Positions 26,061-37,230 of a stretch of 64,000 nt of DNA are shown here, piece after piece. The notes beneath the pieces are model-generated. The model searched no databases. It was not told the DNA's origin and saw only the letters and a list, made by a program, of their open reading frames with translations. The translations under genes were made by a program, and so were the position numbers. The DNA lies in contig NZ_JFZT01000061.1 in the NCBI RefSeq assembly GCF_000632495.1, forward strand, positions 7,974 to 71,973. Direction: 5' to 3'. Position 1 is the first letter of the stretch. Each line of letters opens with the position of its first letter. This stretch comes from Candidatus Acidianus copahuensis (GTDB lineage: Archaea; Thermoproteota; Thermoprotei_A; Sulfolobales; Sulfolobaceae).

Positions 26061-26908
26061 TTGGCAAGGATACGAGAGTAATTGTTCAAGGTATAACAGG
26101 AAAAGAAGGATCTTTTCATGCAACAAGAATGAAAGAATATGGGACTCGTGTTGTTGCTGGAGTAAGTCCTGGGAAAGGTGGAAGTCTGGTATCCGGAATT
26201 CCGGTATATGACACTGTTCAAGATGCAATAAAGGAACATGAAGTAGACGCAAGCATAATCTTTGTTCCAGCTAAGTTTGCATCGGATGCAGTTTATGAGG
26301 CTGTTGATGCTGGGATCAAACTAATTGTAGTAGTTACAGAACATATTCCAGTAATTGATGTGGCAAAATTCACTAGATATGCTCTAACCAGGGGATCAAG
26401 GATTATAGGTCCGAATTGTCCAGGTCTAATCGTTCCTGAAGAATCACTTCTTGGTATATTGCCTCCTAGAGCTTTTAAAAAGGGAAAAATTGGCATAGTT
26501 TCAAGGTCCGGAACATTAACATACGAAGTTTCCGAACTGCTGAAGGATAGAGGACAGTCGACTGTTATAGGAATAGGAGGTGATCCAATAATTGGTACAA
26601 AGATGCAAGATATAGTAAAAATGTTTGATGAAGATCCACAAACTGAGGAGATTGTGGTAATCGGAGAAATAGGTGGAACAATGGAGGAAGAGGTAGCTAA
26701 GATGAAATCTGAAGGGAGAATAAAGAAACATATTGTTGCATATATAGCTGGACTTACTGCACCTAAAGAGAAGAGAATGGGACATGCAGGAGCAGTAGTT
26801 TACATGGGTATGGGTACTTTTGACAGCAAAATAAACGCATTTAGAAAAGCTGGGATTCCAGTAGCTAAAACTCCATATGAAATAAAAGATCTCTTATTAA
26901 AAGTTTAA
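25985..26908 (+). CDS. sucD: succinyl-CoA synthetase alpha subunit; start codon uncertain
   Basis: Alpha subunit with the CoA-binding domain and the phosphorylated His. Homology begins at [13 protein letters not shown]. The P-N-C-P-G block and the active-site His in G-H-A-G-A-V (near 263) are present. Between ATG 25985 and the homologous start there is no ATG, GTG or TTG in frame. Translation must begin either at 25985, giving about 25 extra residues and a 76-nt overlap with sucC, or at a non-standard codon such as ATT 26060-26062, which overlaps the sucC stop by one base. The extra residues hold three Cys and read like sucC's shifted frame, so the second option deserves weight. Confidence 0.9.
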   Translation: MEDARKSRNKVLSRCGKCSGGCTTLIGKDTRVIVQGITGKEGSFHATRMKEYGTRVVAGVSPGKGGSLVSGIPVYDTVQDAIKEHEVDASIIFVPAKFASDAVYEAVDAGIKLIVVVTEHIPVIDVAKFTRYALTRGSRIIGPNCPGLIVPEESLLGILPPRAFKKGKIGIVSRSGTLTYEVSELLKDRGQSTVIGIGGDPIIGTKMQDIVKMFDEDPQTEEIVVIGEIGGTMEEEVAKMKSEGRIKKHIVAYIAGLTAPKEKRMGHAGAVVYMGMGTFDSKINAFRKAGIPVAKTPYEIKDLLLKV

Positions 26909-26919
26909 TTTCAAAAAAT

Positions 26920-27117
26920 TTATTGATTTCTTGCTTTTATTGTTATAGTACCGCTTTCTTCGTCGACTTGAAGGGTATACTTAGTTCCATACTTTTCTAT
27001 CATCGATTTTGGTATGTATAAGTTGAGCGGTAGCGTATAGTATTCATATTCGTATACTTTACCTCTCACAAACTTCTTCCCGACTAATCTTTTAGCCATT
27101 ACTTCTCTCTCTTTCAT
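26920..27117 (-). CDS. small AbrB-like protein
   Basis: 65 residues, with basic N-terminal strands (R-L-V-G-K-K-F-V-R-G-K-V) followed by L-P-L-N-L-Y-I-P-K-S-M-I-E-K-Y-G-T, a pattern like the SpoVT/AbrB beta-alpha-beta DNA-binding unit, then T-L-Q-V-D-E-E-S-G-T-I-T-I-K. It is likely a small DNA-binding regulator or antitoxin-like protein, but no toxin gene lies beside it. It is convergent with sucD (11 nt between stops). The start may be residue 7 (M-A-K-R). Confidence 0.6.
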   Translation of the reverse strand: MKEREVMAKRLVGKKFVRGKVYEYEYYTLPLNLYIPKSMIEKYGTKYTLQVDEESGTITIKARNQ

Positions 27118-27194
27118 AAGATAAGATTATTCATACTCTTTTTAAAACTTTTGTACAATCGTTTTTTAAAACCTTCATTATAATTTAAAAATGA

Positions 27195-27716
27195 TTAGAA
27201 CAATTTAAGTTTCTGATAAAGAGCATAGAAGATTAGTTCATTAACAAGATTTAATGGAGTTGAGGAATACAACGTTGAGTCCATTTCATTCTCATTAATT
27301 CTTACCTTATAATACAACAATTCCCCCCGCTGCAAGGCTAACGCGAAATAAGAACAATTTTCATAATCACAATATGGGCCGTACTCAATAACTGGCTTTT
27401 GTTCGTCAATTGTCACAAGAACGTTTTGAACTCCCCAATCCAAAAGAGTCACTATTTTTATGCTTCCTTCAAATAATGTATCTGTAACTATTCCTAACTC
27501 GGTGTATCTAGTCTCTTTTTTAAGGATCTTTAATTGTTGCAGTTTAATTGAGTGCATCATCCTTAAAAATTCCGAATAAGTAAATTCTAGGAAAATATCT
27601 CTTCCATCTATATAAATATAAATTTTATCATTTATGAAAGGAGATATATATAATTCTCCTTGCGCGATAGCTGGTTTAACTCCATTAAACGTTACTTCTC
27701 CTTCTTTGGAGATCAC
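27195..27716 (-). CDS. hypothetical protein
   Basis: 173-residue soluble protein rich in beta-strand-like segments, with scattered Cys (C-D-Y-E-N-C near 120). No domain is recognised. It lies between the AbrB-like gene (same strand, 77 nt) and the phosphorylase (divergent, 72 nt). It resembles a lineage-specific gene. The coding frame is unbroken and codon use matches its neighbours, which is the main support. Confidence 0.6.
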   Translation of the reverse strand: MISKEGEVTFNGVKPAIAQGELYISPFINDKIYIYIDGRDIFLEFTYSEFLRMMHSIKLQQLKILKKETRYTELGIVTDTLFEGSIKIVTLLDWGVQNVLVTIDEQKPVIEYGPYCDYENCSYFALALQRGELLYYKVRINENEMDSTLYSSTPLNLVNELIFYALYQKLKLF

Positions 27717-27752
27717 AACAATATCTTATATCTGGGAAAAATAAAGGTTTGA

Positions 27753-28502
<750 letters not shown>

Positions 28503-28504
28503 AA

Positions 28505-29734
28505 ATGAAACTTATTAGGGATCCCATTCATGGATATATTGAACTTGACGGGAAAATAACTAAAATCGTTTCTTCTCCTTATTTTCAGAGATTGAGATTA
28601 ATAAAACAGAACGCAATGGCCTATCTAGTCTATCCTGGAATGAATCATACTAGATTCGAGCATTGCTTAGGTGTGATGAATCTGTCAAGGGAGTTTGCAA
28701 AGTATGCTTTAGCTAATAATAAAACACGTTTAAGAGATGATATAATTCAATTATCGGCAATAGCGGGATTATTACATGATGTGGGACACGTCGCTTTTTC
28801 TCACACTTTTGAGAACGGGTTAATATTGGCTAAAGAAGTATATGGAATAGATATTGACGAAAGAAAGAAGAAGACTCATGTAGATTATGGAATAAGAATT
28901 ATAAAAGAAGGTCTCTCTAATGAGCTCGATGATTTATCATCAACCTTTGATACAGTTTCCTTTTTAGATGATGTTCTGTCAGAAAAACCAAAGAGTGAAG
29001 AGGAGACATTTACGTCTTTATTAATCTCGAATTACGTGGACGCAGATAGGAGCGATTACTTGCTGAGAGATTCTTACTATGCCGGAGTCGAATATGGTAT
29101 GTTCGATGTAGAAAGATTAAAGAGATTTCTAGTGTTTTTAGACGGAGACAAAATAGCTATTCATAAAAAAGCTATGCCTATCGTGGAGCAATTCCTATTG
29201 GCTAGAATGTATATGTTTGAGAACGTATATTTCCATAGCGTTGTTGGAATGTATAATGCGGTACTATCTCATGCAATAGCTGAAATGATTAAAAAAGAGA
29301 TAATCTCTCCTCCAGATAAAATTGAGGACTTTTTGAAGTTTACCGATTTTTACCTTTTATCTAAGCTAGACCAAGTTAAGGAAGAGTTTAAGGATGCATT
29401 GTTGTACAGAACAGGTTTTAAGAGAGTTAAGGTCGACATAACTGGAAATTGCTTAAATGAATTCTCTTCTAGAAAGACTGAAATTAAGGAAGATATGGAA
29501 AGCACTGGAGGATTATTCATTTATCATGAGTTTGAAGACGTACCTTATGAGGAAACCGGAAGACCTCTTTACATTTTTGATGGAGAGAAAGTTGAAACTT
29601 TAAAAGCAGCATCTACCATAATAAGATCTTTAAGCGAAATAAGAAAGGCAATAATAGCATATCATAAAAAGGCAGAAAATGTGGCTAATAAGTATATCAA
29701 AATACTTCAAGAATGTAAGACCTTAGGACCTTGA
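28505..29734 (+). CDS. HD-domain nucleotide phosphohydrolase (dNTPase/SAMHD1-like)
   Basis: 409-residue metal-dependent phosphohydrolase. The metal ligands are visible as H-T-R-F-E-H-C near 51 and the H-D in G-L-L-H-D-V-G-H near 92, with the later Asp in [10 protein letters not shown] near 180. The N-terminal I-R-D-P-I-H-G-Y-I is the standard opening of this family. Members hydrolyse dNTPs or related nucleotides. Co-translation with the MTA/purine phosphorylase supports nucleotide turnover. The 3' end overlaps the convergent diphosphomevalonate decarboxylase gene by 28 nt. Confidence 0.88.
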   Translation: MKLIRDPIHGYIELDGKITKIVSSPYFQRLRLIKQNAMAYLVYPGMNHTRFEHCLGVMNLSREFAKYALANNKTRLRDDIIQLSAIAGLLHDVGHVAFSHTFENGLILAKEVYGIDIDERKKKTHVDYGIRIIKEGLSNELDDLSSTFDTVSFLDDVLSEKPKSEEETFTSLLISNYVDADRSDYLLRDSYYAGVEYGMFDVERLKRFLVFLDGDKIAIHKKAMPIVEQFLLARMYMFENVYFHSVVGMYNAVLSHAIAEMIKKEIISPPDKIEDFLKFTDFYLLSKLDQVKEEFKDALLYRTGFKRVKVDITGNCLNEFSSRKTEIKEDMESTGGLFIYHEFEDVPYEETGRPLYIFDGEKVETLKAASTIIRSLSEIRKAIIAYHKKAENVANKYIKILQECKTLGP

Positions 29735-30681
29735 CCTGGCTTACTAACTATATATTTGAGACCTTTGGAATCTAAGAAGGAAATAACGTCACTTAGGTAT
29801 TTTCTAGTTGTAAATATATGTGGATTTGGACCAGCATCGAAAGTGTAGCCAGCATTTCCAAAATCTTGAACCCATTTCATTATATCTATAGAAATGTCAT
29901 TAAGATAAAAGAATGAAGGCCAGGAATCCAATATTACGGCATGCATATTGTTACTATGTCTCATCAATAATTCAAAGAATTTCTTCTCATCCCTTCTTCT
30001 AACGCTTTCTAAAACCTGTGAAAATGTGTTATCGATAAACTTTAGTCTAGACTCCATAAGATAAGAGGTCTCAACTGATGTCTGCATACCGATTCTAGAG
30101 GAAATTCTTTTTTCTTTATCACTAACAATACCAATGACATCAACTAAATCAGGCCAATGATCTTCAGGGAAAACTTGATAACAGAAAGAATCCGATCCAT
30201 CATCTTTTTGCCCCTTTTCCCATACAACAAAACCTCCTAAAGTACTTCTACAAGCGCTACCTGAACCAATCCTTGCTATTATTGATAATTCCCTTTGTGA
30301 AAGCCCAAGACCTAAAGCTTCGTTTAACGCATAGACTAACGACGAAATACCAGCTGCTGAAGACGCTAGACCTACAGATTTAGGGAAGTTTATATCTGAA
30401 AAAATTTTGGCATGGAACGTTTTACCGGATTTTTTCCTGAATTGATCGAGAACTCTTCCAGCATAGTCTACGACTTCCCGATCATTTAGGGGAGTTGAAT
30501 TGACTATAACTATGTCTTTTCCATATCCTTCTTCCAGGATTACTTTAGTCCTTGCATATAATCCATCTAGAGAGACCGAGAAAGAAGGATTTAATGGAAG
30601 GTTTAACTTCTTTTCTCCTCTTTTGCCCCAATACTTTACGATAGCAATATTTGGTGGAGCTATGGCCTCCCCTTCAATCAA
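29707..30681 (-). CDS. mvaD: diphosphomevalonate decarboxylase
   Basis: Converts mevalonate diphosphate to isopentenyl diphosphate for archaeal lipids. The 324-residue GHMP fold has the N-terminal [13 protein letters not shown] near 8, the phosphate loop V-G-L-A-S-S-A-A-G near 107, S-G-S-A-C-R-S near 142 and the catalytic Asp region F-D-A-G-P-N-P-H near 285. Sulfolobales are among the few archaea keeping this classical step, and the neighbour phosphomevalonate kinase fits. The start overlaps the kinase by 8 nt. Confidence 0.93.
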   Translation of the reverse strand: MIEGEAIAPPNIAIVKYWGKRGEKKLNLPLNPSFSVSLDGLYARTKVILEEGYGKDIVIVNSTPLNDREVVDYAGRVLDQFRKKSGKTFHAKIFSDINFPKSVGLASSAAGISSLVYALNEALGLGLSQRELSIIARIGSGSACRSTLGGFVVWEKGQKDDGSDSFCYQVFPEDHWPDLVDVIGIVSDKEKRISSRIGMQTSVETSYLMESRLKFIDNTFSQVLESVRRRDEKKFFELLMRHSNNMHAVILDSWPSFFYLNDISIDIMKWVQDFGNAGYTFDAGPNPHIFTTRKYLSDVISFLDSKGLKYIVSKPGQGPKVLHS

Positions 30682-31597
30682 TTCTTAAACCTCCGTCTTC
30701 TTTTACATCTATTAAATAAATTCCGGAATTCTTCCATACTTCTCTAACTTTAGAAAGATCCTCACCTATAGCCATTATCACATCTCCTCCACCAGCTCCA
30801 GGAGAAAGAGATATAATTGCTCCGTTTTTCTCAGCTAGATTAATTAGCTTTTTCTCATTTTCTGTCTCAAGTTCTACACCAACTCTTTTGGCTAAGTAGT
30901 TCAAGAGATCTCTACCTAATTTAACGTGAACAGAAGCTTCATCTAGATATCCCATTTTTAGGAGTTCAATAGCTGTTTCATTTTCGTGATCTATTTCACT
31001 TATAATTTCCTTAAACCATTCCTCCTCACTCCTTTTTGAAAATGCCTCTACAAGCTTAACTGTGTCAGAGCTCTTTCCAGTGAAACCCAAAAGAATTTCA
31101 TAATTACCTATGCCTAAAGGTTCTCTAAACCCGTTTCTCTTATATATTAAGCTACCAAAAACGGCCGCAGCTATATCAAATCCGCTTCCTATGCCTTTTT
31201 GTCTTATGAAGTTAGCTCTTTGTGCTATTTCATGAATTTCTTCTAAGTTAATTTTCCCCTTTAGTTCCATATACGCGCAAGCCGTTAAAGCAACTGTAGA
31301 CGCTGAAGAACTCCCTAGACCTGTCTTTTTGCCATTAATCTGAAATTCATAGTCATTAATGAGTTTTACATGAATATTTGGAAATTCTTGAAATTTTTCC
31401 TTGAAGGCAGCTATTACACTTTCTATAATAGGATTACCTGTTTCAGTAAAGTTACCATAAGAAGTCTCAAAGAAAAGCTTATCTTCTCCTATTTTTGTAC
31501 ATCTGACTCTCTTATTTATCGCTATAACGTGAGATATACCACCAAATACCACAGAGTAACTTCCAATCCAAAGAACCTTCCCTGGAGCACTTATCAT
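30674..31597 (-). CDS. phosphomevalonate kinase (GHMP family)
   Basis: Phosphorylates mevalonate 5-phosphate, the step before the decarboxylase encoded directly downstream. 307 residues: N-terminal [11 protein letters not shown] (substrate loop), G-L-G-S-S-S-A-S-T near 98 (ATP phosphate loop) and S-P-G-A-G-G-G-D near 268 (third GHMP motif). The combination [10 protein letters not shown] near 140 is also typical of this family. It shares a short divergent intergenic region (28 nt) with the wHTH gene at 31626. The name rests on the pairing with mvaD and similarity to the Sulfolobus kinase. Confidence 0.88.
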   Translation of the reverse strand: MISAPGKVLWIGSYSVVFGGISHVIAINKRVRCTKIGEDKLFFETSYGNFTETGNPIIESVIAAFKEKFQEFPNIHVKLINDYEFQINGKKTGLGSSSASTVALTACAYMELKGKINLEEIHEIAQRANFIRQKGIGSGFDIAAAVFGSLIYKRNGFREPLGIGNYEILLGFTGKSSDTVKLVEAFSKRSEEEWFKEIISEIDHENETAIELLKMGYLDEASVHVKLGRDLLNYLAKRVGVELETENEKKLINLAEKNGAIISLSPGAGGGDVIMAIGEDLSKVREVWKNSGIYLIDVKEDGGLRID

Positions 31598-31625
31598 TTA
31601 TTATCCTAACATATGATGGTATATT

Positions 31626-32252
31626 ATGATTAACTTTCTAGAGGGTAAAGAGAGAGCTGTACTAACTACAATAGCTCAAGGAGGTCCTGCTGGGATAAGG
31701 GCTACAGACCTTTACCCCACTCTTTCTCTCTTTATGAGTCAACAAACTGTTCAGAAGACTATAGAAGATTTGTATTTTTCTGGTTACATAACTATTTTAA
31801 GAGACGGAGATGAAGTAAGGTATATCGCGTCAAAACAGGTAAGAAATGCTCTAGTTAACTTGGAAATGCAGAAATATAAATTGGGGAAATATATCGAAAA
31901 CTTAAAGATGAGAATAGAAGAAATTCAAAAACTAGAAAAGACTATACAGGTTAATGAAATGAAAAAGGTGGCAACAGAAGGCACACAAGTTGTAGCTTTT
32001 TCTGTTCTTTCATTGTTGAAAGAAGTTCCAGAGTTAACAATACCTGAGGCTATAGAAATTATATCAAAAATAAACGATGAGGTTCTTTCCAAACTTTTTT
32101 CGTTAATTTCTCCTGAAATGACTGAGGAAGACATAAAGCATTTTCTCCTTCTAGTTTCAAAGTATAACGGCGAAAAAGACGCTGAATTACTAAGAATAAC
32201 TATGGAAGCTATTAAGACTAGAAATGAGAAAAAAAATACAACGAATTCATAA
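31626..32252 (+). CDS. winged-helix protein of unknown role
   Basis: 208 residues. Residues 1-75 look like a MarR/ArsR-type winged helix (A-V-L-T-T-I-A-Q-G-G-P-A-G-I-R-A-T-D-L, then a helix and a wing with D-G-D-E-V-R-Y). Residues 80-115 form a Lys/Glu-rich coiled-coil, and the rest is helical. No ligand-binding motif is seen. It is divergent from the mevalonate genes and 86 nt before the Sso10a-like gene, so it could regulate either or be an architectural DNA-binding protein. Confidence 0.65.
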   Translation: MINFLEGKERAVLTTIAQGGPAGIRATDLYPTLSLFMSQQTVQKTIEDLYFSGYITILRDGDEVRYIASKQVRNALVNLEMQKYKLGKYIENLKMRIEEIQKLEKTIQVNEMKKVATEGTQVVAFSVLSLLKEVPELTIPEAIEIISKINDEVLSKLFSLISPEMTEEDIKHFLLLVSKYNGEKDAELLRITMEAIKTRNEKKNTTNS

Positions 32253-32307
32253 TTATAAAATATCATTTTACTGATTTAAAAAGGCCAATAAAAATATTGT
32301 GGCAAAG

Positions 32308-32315
32308 CTTATAAA
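32308..32315 (+). promoter_or_regulatory. TATA box fixing the start of the Sso10a-like gene
   Basis: CTTATAAA lies about 26 nt before ATG 32338, so the earlier in-frame GTG at 32299 is upstream of the transcript and not used. Confidence 0.6.
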
Positions 32316-32337
32316 GAATAAACCAAGAGTTATAATT

Positions 32338-32619
32338 ATGAGAAGCAAGAGAGACCAACTCGAAATTATTTCTGATATAATGACTGTCTTAGAGGAAGGT
32401 ATATCCAGCAAATCCGGATTAATGAAGTACGCTAATCTCAGTAACAACTTGGTTGAGAAATATGTAGAACTTCTTGTTTCCAGAGGGCTAGTGGAGAATG
32501 AGGGCGGGCAATATAAATTAAGCGAAAAAGGAGAAAGACTTTTGAAAAAATTAAAGAAAATTAGAGAGCTCAATTTACAAATAGCTGAGCTTATAAACTC
32601 CATATCAGAAGAATTATAG
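32338..32619 (+). CDS. Sso10a-like winged-helix chromatin protein
   Basis: 93-residue dimeric DNA-binding protein. The winged helix (about 5-65) contains [16 protein letters not shown], which corresponds to the recognition segment of Sulfolobus Sso10a (M-Y-G-A-N-L-S), and [11 protein letters not shown] for the wing. The C-terminal helix (about 66-93) is the antiparallel coiled-coil dimeriser. The length with the ATG 32338 start matches the family (about 95). Such proteins bend and bridge DNA. A membrane protein gene begins 2 nt after the stop. Confidence 0.8.
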   Translation: MRSKRDQLEIISDIMTVLEEGISSKSGLMKYANLSNNLVEKYVELLVSRGLVENEGGQYKLSEKGERLLKKLKKIRELNLQIAELINSISEEL

Positions 32620-32621
32620 TA

Positions 32622-33161
32622 ATGGAAGATTACACTTTACTGTTTCCAGTTGGAGCTTTTTTACTTATAGAATCCACTGCACTTTATTTTATATCTACTA
32701 AAAAAGTAGAAGATGTAGAAAAGAATTGGAGTAATATAAAGGACGTATACATGATAAAGGTTTTTGGATATATCCTCGATTTTATATCGTCAATGGATGT
32801 AGAGGATAGCCTAATAGAAGTTATAAATGTAAAGAGTAAGGAAGCCTCAAAAGCTATAGAAGAGAGAATAACTAGTTCTAGTAATAGTATAAAGGATCTT
32901 GCAAAAAAAATTGACATGATAGAAAAAGTCCAGAGTTACATCTCAAAAATTTCGTCCACTAATAAGGAAATGAAATATACAATTTTTGCGAGTATGATTG
33001 TTATGGGACTTTCGTTTGTTGGATCAAGTTTAGGTAATATATTTCTAGGAATAACGATTGGACTGGAATTAGTAGTCATGTATTATACAATTTATGCACT
33101 GATAAGTTATAGAGATTTAAAGAAACAAATCAATCGTGTTAAAAATGATATAAAAGATTAA
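32622..33161 (+). CDS. hypothetical membrane protein co-transcribed with Sso10a-like gene
   Basis: 179 residues with a TM segment at the N-terminus (about 5-22), a charged helical middle (25-118) and two further TM segments (about 122-140 and 143-163), ending with a Lys-rich tail. The middle part has heptad-like spacing. It starts 2 nt after the chromatin protein gene, so they share an mRNA; a link between the membrane and the nucleoid would be speculative. Its stop is 5 nt from that of the convergent gcvH-like gene. Confidence 0.6.
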   Translation: MEDYTLLFPVGAFLLIESTALYFISTKKVEDVEKNWSNIKDVYMIKVFGYILDFISSMDVEDSLIEVINVKSKEASKAIEERITSSSNSIKDLAKKIDMIEKVQSYISKISSTNKEMKYTIFASMIVMGLSFVGSSLGNIFLGITIGLELVVMYYTIYALISYRDLKKQINRVKNDIKD

Positions 33162-33166
33162 ACATT

Positions 33167-33580
33167 TTATCTTTTTATTCTATCAGCTTCTTTTTCAAAG
33201 AATTCTTTAACTTCTTCTAATCTCTTAAATCTTTTTTGAAATTCGGTTACCTTTAACTTTACAATCCAGCTAGAATACGGATTCTCATTTAAGAGATCTG
33301 GATTTTTAACTACTGTATCATTTATGTCTAGTATTTCACCGTTTATAGGGAGTCTAAACTTTCCCACCCATTTAGCGCTTTCAAGAGTAAAAATTGTAGT
33401 CTTAGGATTAACCTCTTCTCCTTTCTGTTTTACCTCTACTTGAAATATCTTACCTGCCATATATTGACCTATATCTGTTATCCCAACTGAAATTATATCT
33501 TCACCTTCATCTTTTATCCAAATGTATTTTTCTTCATCGTATAGCAAATCGTCTGGAAAAACGAAACCTTTAATTTCCAT
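33167..33580 (-). CDS. gcvH: glycine cleavage H-like lipoyl-carrier protein
   Basis: 137 residues with the lipoyl domain of GcvH. Lys70 in T-L-E-S-A-K-W-V-G-K is the lipoylation site, and the N-terminal Y-I-W-I-K and I-T-D-I-G-Q-Y-M-A-G match the H-protein hammerhead. No gcvT, gcvP or lipoate ligase gene is in the window. In some archaea and sulfur oxidisers, H-like proteins (LbpA) serve the sulfur-oxidising heterodisulfide reductase instead of glycine cleavage; the isolated position does not decide between these. Confidence 0.85.
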   Translation of the reverse strand: MEIKGFVFPDDLLYDEEKYIWIKDEGEDIISVGITDIGQYMAGKIFQVEVKQKGEEVNPKTTIFTLESAKWVGKFRLPINGEILDINDTVVKNPDLLNENPYSSWIVKLKVTEFQKRFKRLEEVKEFFEKEADRIKR

Positions 33581-33631
33581 ACTAAAGAGTAGTAGTTAAA
33601 ACTTAAAAATTTTAATTATTCTAATAAGATT

Positions 33632-34117
33632 ATGAAATATGCTGTTTGGCTGGATGGAATTATTCTGGACATAGATTTAACGGATATGCTTCTTAGGCAA
33701 TATAAAGGCGAGGATGTAGAACTTCCTTTAATTGATAAGATTTACCCAGATTGGAATGAATTCAAGAAAATTTTCAAAGAAGATATAATCATTGTATCTC
33801 CATATAATGAAGAGAAAACTAGAATGATTATAAAAAAACTAGGAGATTTCCCATTTATATATTCTGATGGGAAGACTAAACCTAGTAAAAAGCCGATGGA
33901 AGTCTTATTTTCAAGTTTTTCATTAGATCCTTTGCGAACAATTGTTATAGGTTCCTCTCCACTCGACTTGTTGTCAATTAGATTTTACGATTCGAGAGTA
34001 AAATTTGTCTGCATAAAAAGGAAAGCTAACTGCTCAAAATATTCTCCTTATTTGCAGGTAGACAATCTAATGGAGTTAGTTAAGAGTCTAAAAAGACTAA
34101 AAATAGAAGGAAACTAA
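33632..34117 (+). CDS. HAD-like small protein, function unknown
   Basis: 161 residues. The beginning ([12 protein letters not shown]) and the later [11 protein letters not shown] near 110 resemble the first and last motifs of HAD phosphatases, and K-P-S-K-K-P near 83 could be the Lys motif. The standard D-x-D and G-D-x-x-x-D acids are altered, so phosphatase activity is doubtful. Its stop overlaps that of convergent ilvD by 4 nt. Confidence 0.55.
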   Translation: MKYAVWLDGIILDIDLTDMLLRQYKGEDVELPLIDKIYPDWNEFKKIFKEDIIIVSPYNEEKTRMIIKKLGDFPFIYSDGKTKPSKKPMEVLFSSFSLDPLRTIVIGSSPLDLLSIRFYDSRVKFVCIKRKANCSKYSPYLQVDNLMELVKSLKRLKIEGN

Positions 34118-35790
34118 TAAGGGACTAGAACTGCCCCTTTTGCTGAAGATGCCACTAACCTTGAGTATTGAGCTAAGAGTCCTGTTTTATACCTAGGTTC
34201 TGGCTGTACCCATTCTGAAAGTCTCTTCTTTATTTCTCCTTCTGATAGTTCTAGATCTAATCTTCCTGAATCAGCATCTATTGTAATGTAATCTCCATCT
34301 TTAACTATTGCTATTGGACCTCCAGAAGATGCTTCTGGTGCAACATGACCAACCATAATACCCCTAGTTGCGCCTGAAAATCTGCCATCAGTGACAAGAG
34401 CAACTTGTTCTCCTAGACCCATTCCAACTATTGCTGCAGTAACTGCGAGCATCTCCCTCATACCTGGACCTCCCTTAGGCCCTTCGTATCTTATTATCAC
34501 TACATCTTTCTCTTTAATGTCTCCTTTCTGAACAGATGCAAATGCTTCTTCCTCCGAATTAAATACTCTAGCTGGACCTCTATGTTTCTTTACTTTACTT
34601 GCGGATGCCTTTATTACTGCTCCTTCAGGAGCTAATGTTCCCTTTAAGATTCTTATCCCTCCTGAAGGAGTAAACGGATTGTTTAGATCTCTAACTACTG
34701 TCGAATGATCTACGTCTGGAATCTTGTACTCCTCTAAGTTTTGCCTCATAGTCTTTCCAGTTACTGTAATCGTGTCGCCATGTAAGAGATTTGCATCTAA
34801 TAACTTCTTTAATATTACCGGAACTCCTCCAACTCTGTTAAGATCTGCCATTACATAATCGCCTCCTGGTTTCATGTTTACTATTTCCGGGACTTTTTTA
34901 CTAATTCTATCAAAATCATCAAGACTTAACTTAACTCCTGCCTCATGGGCAATCGCCAACAAATGAAGTACAGCATTGGTTGATCCTCCAGACGCCATTA
35001 GTGCAGTAATAGCGTTTTCGAATGCCTCAAACGTCAATATATTTCTAGCTTTTAAGCCAATCTCCATTAGTCTCATTAATTTGTTACCAGTCTCCTTTGC
35101 GTACATTACTCTCATTGAATCAACTGCTGGTGGAGATGCACTACCTGGAAGAGCTAAACCGATTGCTTCTGATATCATTGCCATAGTATTTGCGGTATAT
35201 AACCCACCGCAAGCTCCTGGACCTGGTATAGCGTTATTTTCCATTATTCTTAGGTCTTCTGCACTTATCTTTCCAGAGGCATAAGAACCTACTGCCTCGT
35301 ATACATCGCCAATAGCTATTTTCCTACCCTTGAAGTCTCCAGGTAATGTAGTACCTCCATACATAAAGATAGATGGTAAGTTAAGCCTAGCCATAGCCAT
35401 CATTAAACCAGGTTGTGTCTTATCACAGCCACCTAAAGCTACAAAACCGTCATAACCGTGAGCATTAACTGAAAGTTCCACTGTGTCAGCTATAACTTCT
35501 CTACTAACTAGCGAGTATTTCATTCCCTCACTTCCCATAGCTATACCGTCTATTACTAGAGGAGTAGTAAATGTCCTTGGTGTACCGCCACCTTCTCTTA
35601 TTCCTTCCTTTACCACTTGGGATATGCCTAGGAGATGTATGTTGCAAGGCCCTGCTTCACTCCAAGCAACAGCTATTCCAACTAAAGGTTTAGATACATC
35701 TTCATCTGATAAACCCATTGCCTTTAGAAATGCACGATTTGGCGCTTTTTCATAACCGCCATAGACCTTATTTGACCTAGATTTATCCAT
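34114..35790 (-). CDS. ilvD: dihydroxy-acid dehydratase
   Basis: Fe-S dehydratase of branched-chain amino acid synthesis; the Sulfolobus enzyme also dehydrates sugar acids such as gluconate. 558 residues, the usual length. Cluster cysteines lie in G-P-C-N-I-H near 50, [10 protein letters not shown] near 119 and [13 protein letters not shown] near 193. The C-terminal signature [11 protein letters not shown] and G-H-V-A-P-E-A is near 470-485. No other ilv or leu gene is adjacent. Confidence 0.95.
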   Translation of the reverse strand: MDKSRSNKVYGGYEKAPNRAFLKAMGLSDEDVSKPLVGIAVAWSEAGPCNIHLLGISQVVKEGIREGGGTPRTFTTPLVIDGIAMGSEGMKYSLVSREVIADTVELSVNAHGYDGFVALGGCDKTQPGLMMAMARLNLPSIFMYGGTTLPGDFKGRKIAIGDVYEAVGSYASGKISAEDLRIMENNAIPGPGACGGLYTANTMAMISEAIGLALPGSASPPAVDSMRVMYAKETGNKLMRLMEIGLKARNILTFEAFENAITALMASGGSTNAVLHLLAIAHEAGVKLSLDDFDRISKKVPEIVNMKPGGDYVMADLNRVGGVPVILKKLLDANLLHGDTITVTGKTMRQNLEEYKIPDVDHSTVVRDLNNPFTPSGGIRILKGTLAPEGAVIKASASKVKKHRGPARVFNSEEEAFASVQKGDIKEKDVVIIRYEGPKGGPGMREMLAVTAAIVGMGLGEQVALVTDGRFSGATRGIMVGHVAPEASSGGPIAIVKDGDYITIDADSGRLDLELSEGEIKKRLSEWVQPEPRYKTGLLAQYSRLVASSAKGAVLVPY

Positions 35791-35835
35791 TGCAAATAAA
35801 GTAGAGAACAGTAAAATTTAAACCTCACACTAGTC

Positions 35836-36342
35836 TTAACTTTTAGCTAAAGTAGTCAAGTAATAGAGAATTCCTGCAACGGTTTTCATATCTGATATCT
35901 TACCAGACTTGATCATTTCAACAATTTGCATTAATGGCATTCTTACAATTTCTATTACTTCATAATCCTCTGGTCTTGATCCTACAAAATTAAGGTCTTT
36001 CGCTACGTAAATATGCATTAACTCATCAGATATTCCAGGAGATGGGTAAAGATCTATTAAGTGTATAAGAGTATTTGCCTCAAAACCCGTTTCCTCAACT
36101 AGTTCCCTTTTAGCAGTTGTTTCTGGATCTTCTCCCTCATCTATCGTTCCTGCAGGAAGTTGTAATAGCCATTTTCCTACTACTGGTCTATACTCTTTTA
36201 CTAAGATTACTTCGTTATCTATAAGCGGTAATATAACTGAAGATCCCCTGTGCTTTACATACTCTAACTCTCTTATTTTTCCGTTAGGTAGTTCAGTTTT
36301 CTCGATGTAAACCTCAAATTTTTTTCCTGAAAATATTTTCAT
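35836..36342 (-). CDS. Nudix hydrolase, ADP-ribose pyrophosphatase-like
   Basis: 168 residues with the Nudix box G-T-I-D-E-G-E-D-P-E-T-T-A-K-R-E-L-V-E-E (ending T-G-F) at about 65-87, including the R-E-x-x-E-E metal ligands. The N-terminal strand swap region and the later P-S-P-G-I-S-D-E-L-M-H-I-Y fit ADP-ribose/NDP-sugar pyrophosphatases. It overlaps the following VTT-type membrane gene by 4 nt on the same strand, being downstream of it. Confidence 0.88.
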   Translation of the reverse strand: MKIFSGKKFEVYIEKTELPNGKIRELEYVKHRGSSVILPLIDNEVILVKEYRPVVGKWLLQLPAGTIDEGEDPETTAKRELVEETGFEANTLIHLIDLYPSPGISDELMHIYVAKDLNFVGSRPEDYEVIEIVRMPLMQIVEMIKSGKISDMKTVAGILYYLTTLAKS

Positions 36343-36941
36343 AAGCTCTTAAATGGACCAAAATTTAAGTACTTTTTTGCTTTCTCGTATATTTCCTCCC
36401 AATCCAGTTTATATGCTATAATAAATAATACTGTAAATGAAATTGATGAAATTATACCTAGTTCGAAAGCCGATACACCTATTGCTTCTGCTACTTTGAT
36501 AAGTCCAAAAACCTCAATAGGAATCTCAATGCTGCTCTTTATTATCTTTGCTCCAATAGTAATCTTAAACATTCTAAATAATGGAGCCTTAGCTGTTCCA
36601 CCAACTAGAAAGGCGAAATCGTCTAGCGGAACTAGAGGAAGAAGGGCAAGAATGAATAAAGCAATGTAAAATGGCTTTCCCTTAACGAGTTTCATAAAGA
36701 AGGATATATTTTTGTTAGTTTTGATTCTCTTCTCTACTCCATATCCTACAGCATACATAAAGACTTTCGCTATCGCTGCACCTATAGCTGTCACTGCTAT
36801 TGCCTCTATAATGTTGATCAAATTTATCCCGGATTTTATGACAAGAGTTGACGCAACCAGAGTATATGGAGTTCCAAAGAAAGGTATGGCATTAGTCCCA
36901 ACTGATATAGCAAAAATGATAATTATATAATAAAGATTCAT
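36339..36941 (-). CDS. DedA/VTT-like membrane protein
   Basis: 200 residues with five or six hydrophobic segments. The stretch L-P-L-V-P-L-D-D-F-A-F-L-V-G-G-T-A-K near 118-136 resembles the re-entrant P-x-P-x-D-D loop of DedA/VTT proteins, thought to act as lipid scramblases or transporters. The N-terminal G-T-P-Y-T-L-V-A-S-T would be the first re-entrant loop. It is co-transcribed with the Nudix gene (ATGA overlap); no functional link is known. Confidence 0.65.
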   Translation of the reverse strand: MNLYYIIIIFAISVGTNAIPFFGTPYTLVASTLVIKSGINLINIIEAIAVTAIGAAIAKVFMYAVGYGVEKRIKTNKNISFFMKLVKGKPFYIALFILALLPLVPLDDFAFLVGGTAKAPLFRMFKITIGAKIIKSSIEIPIEVFGLIKVAEAIGVSAFELGIISSISFTVLFIIAYKLDWEEIYEKAKKYLNFGPFKSL

Positions 36942-37230
36942 GCAAGGTAAATCTCTATTTCATTCTTAATAAGATTTCTCATAGGCGTTCGTAAAAATAG
37001 TTCTTAAAGTATAAATTTTATATATAAAAAATAATTAGATATTAACTTAAAATGCATAGAGTAATGAGAGATGAAAATGGAAAGAGAAATAAGAATGCAC
37101 AAGTTTCTTTATATTTTATCATATTTAATAGCAATTATTTAGCTAATAAGTAAAGCATTATTAAGAATTCCTCAGTCCATAGCATGAAGAAGATTAGAGA
37201 TTTATTAATATTAATAAAAGTTCAATAATC

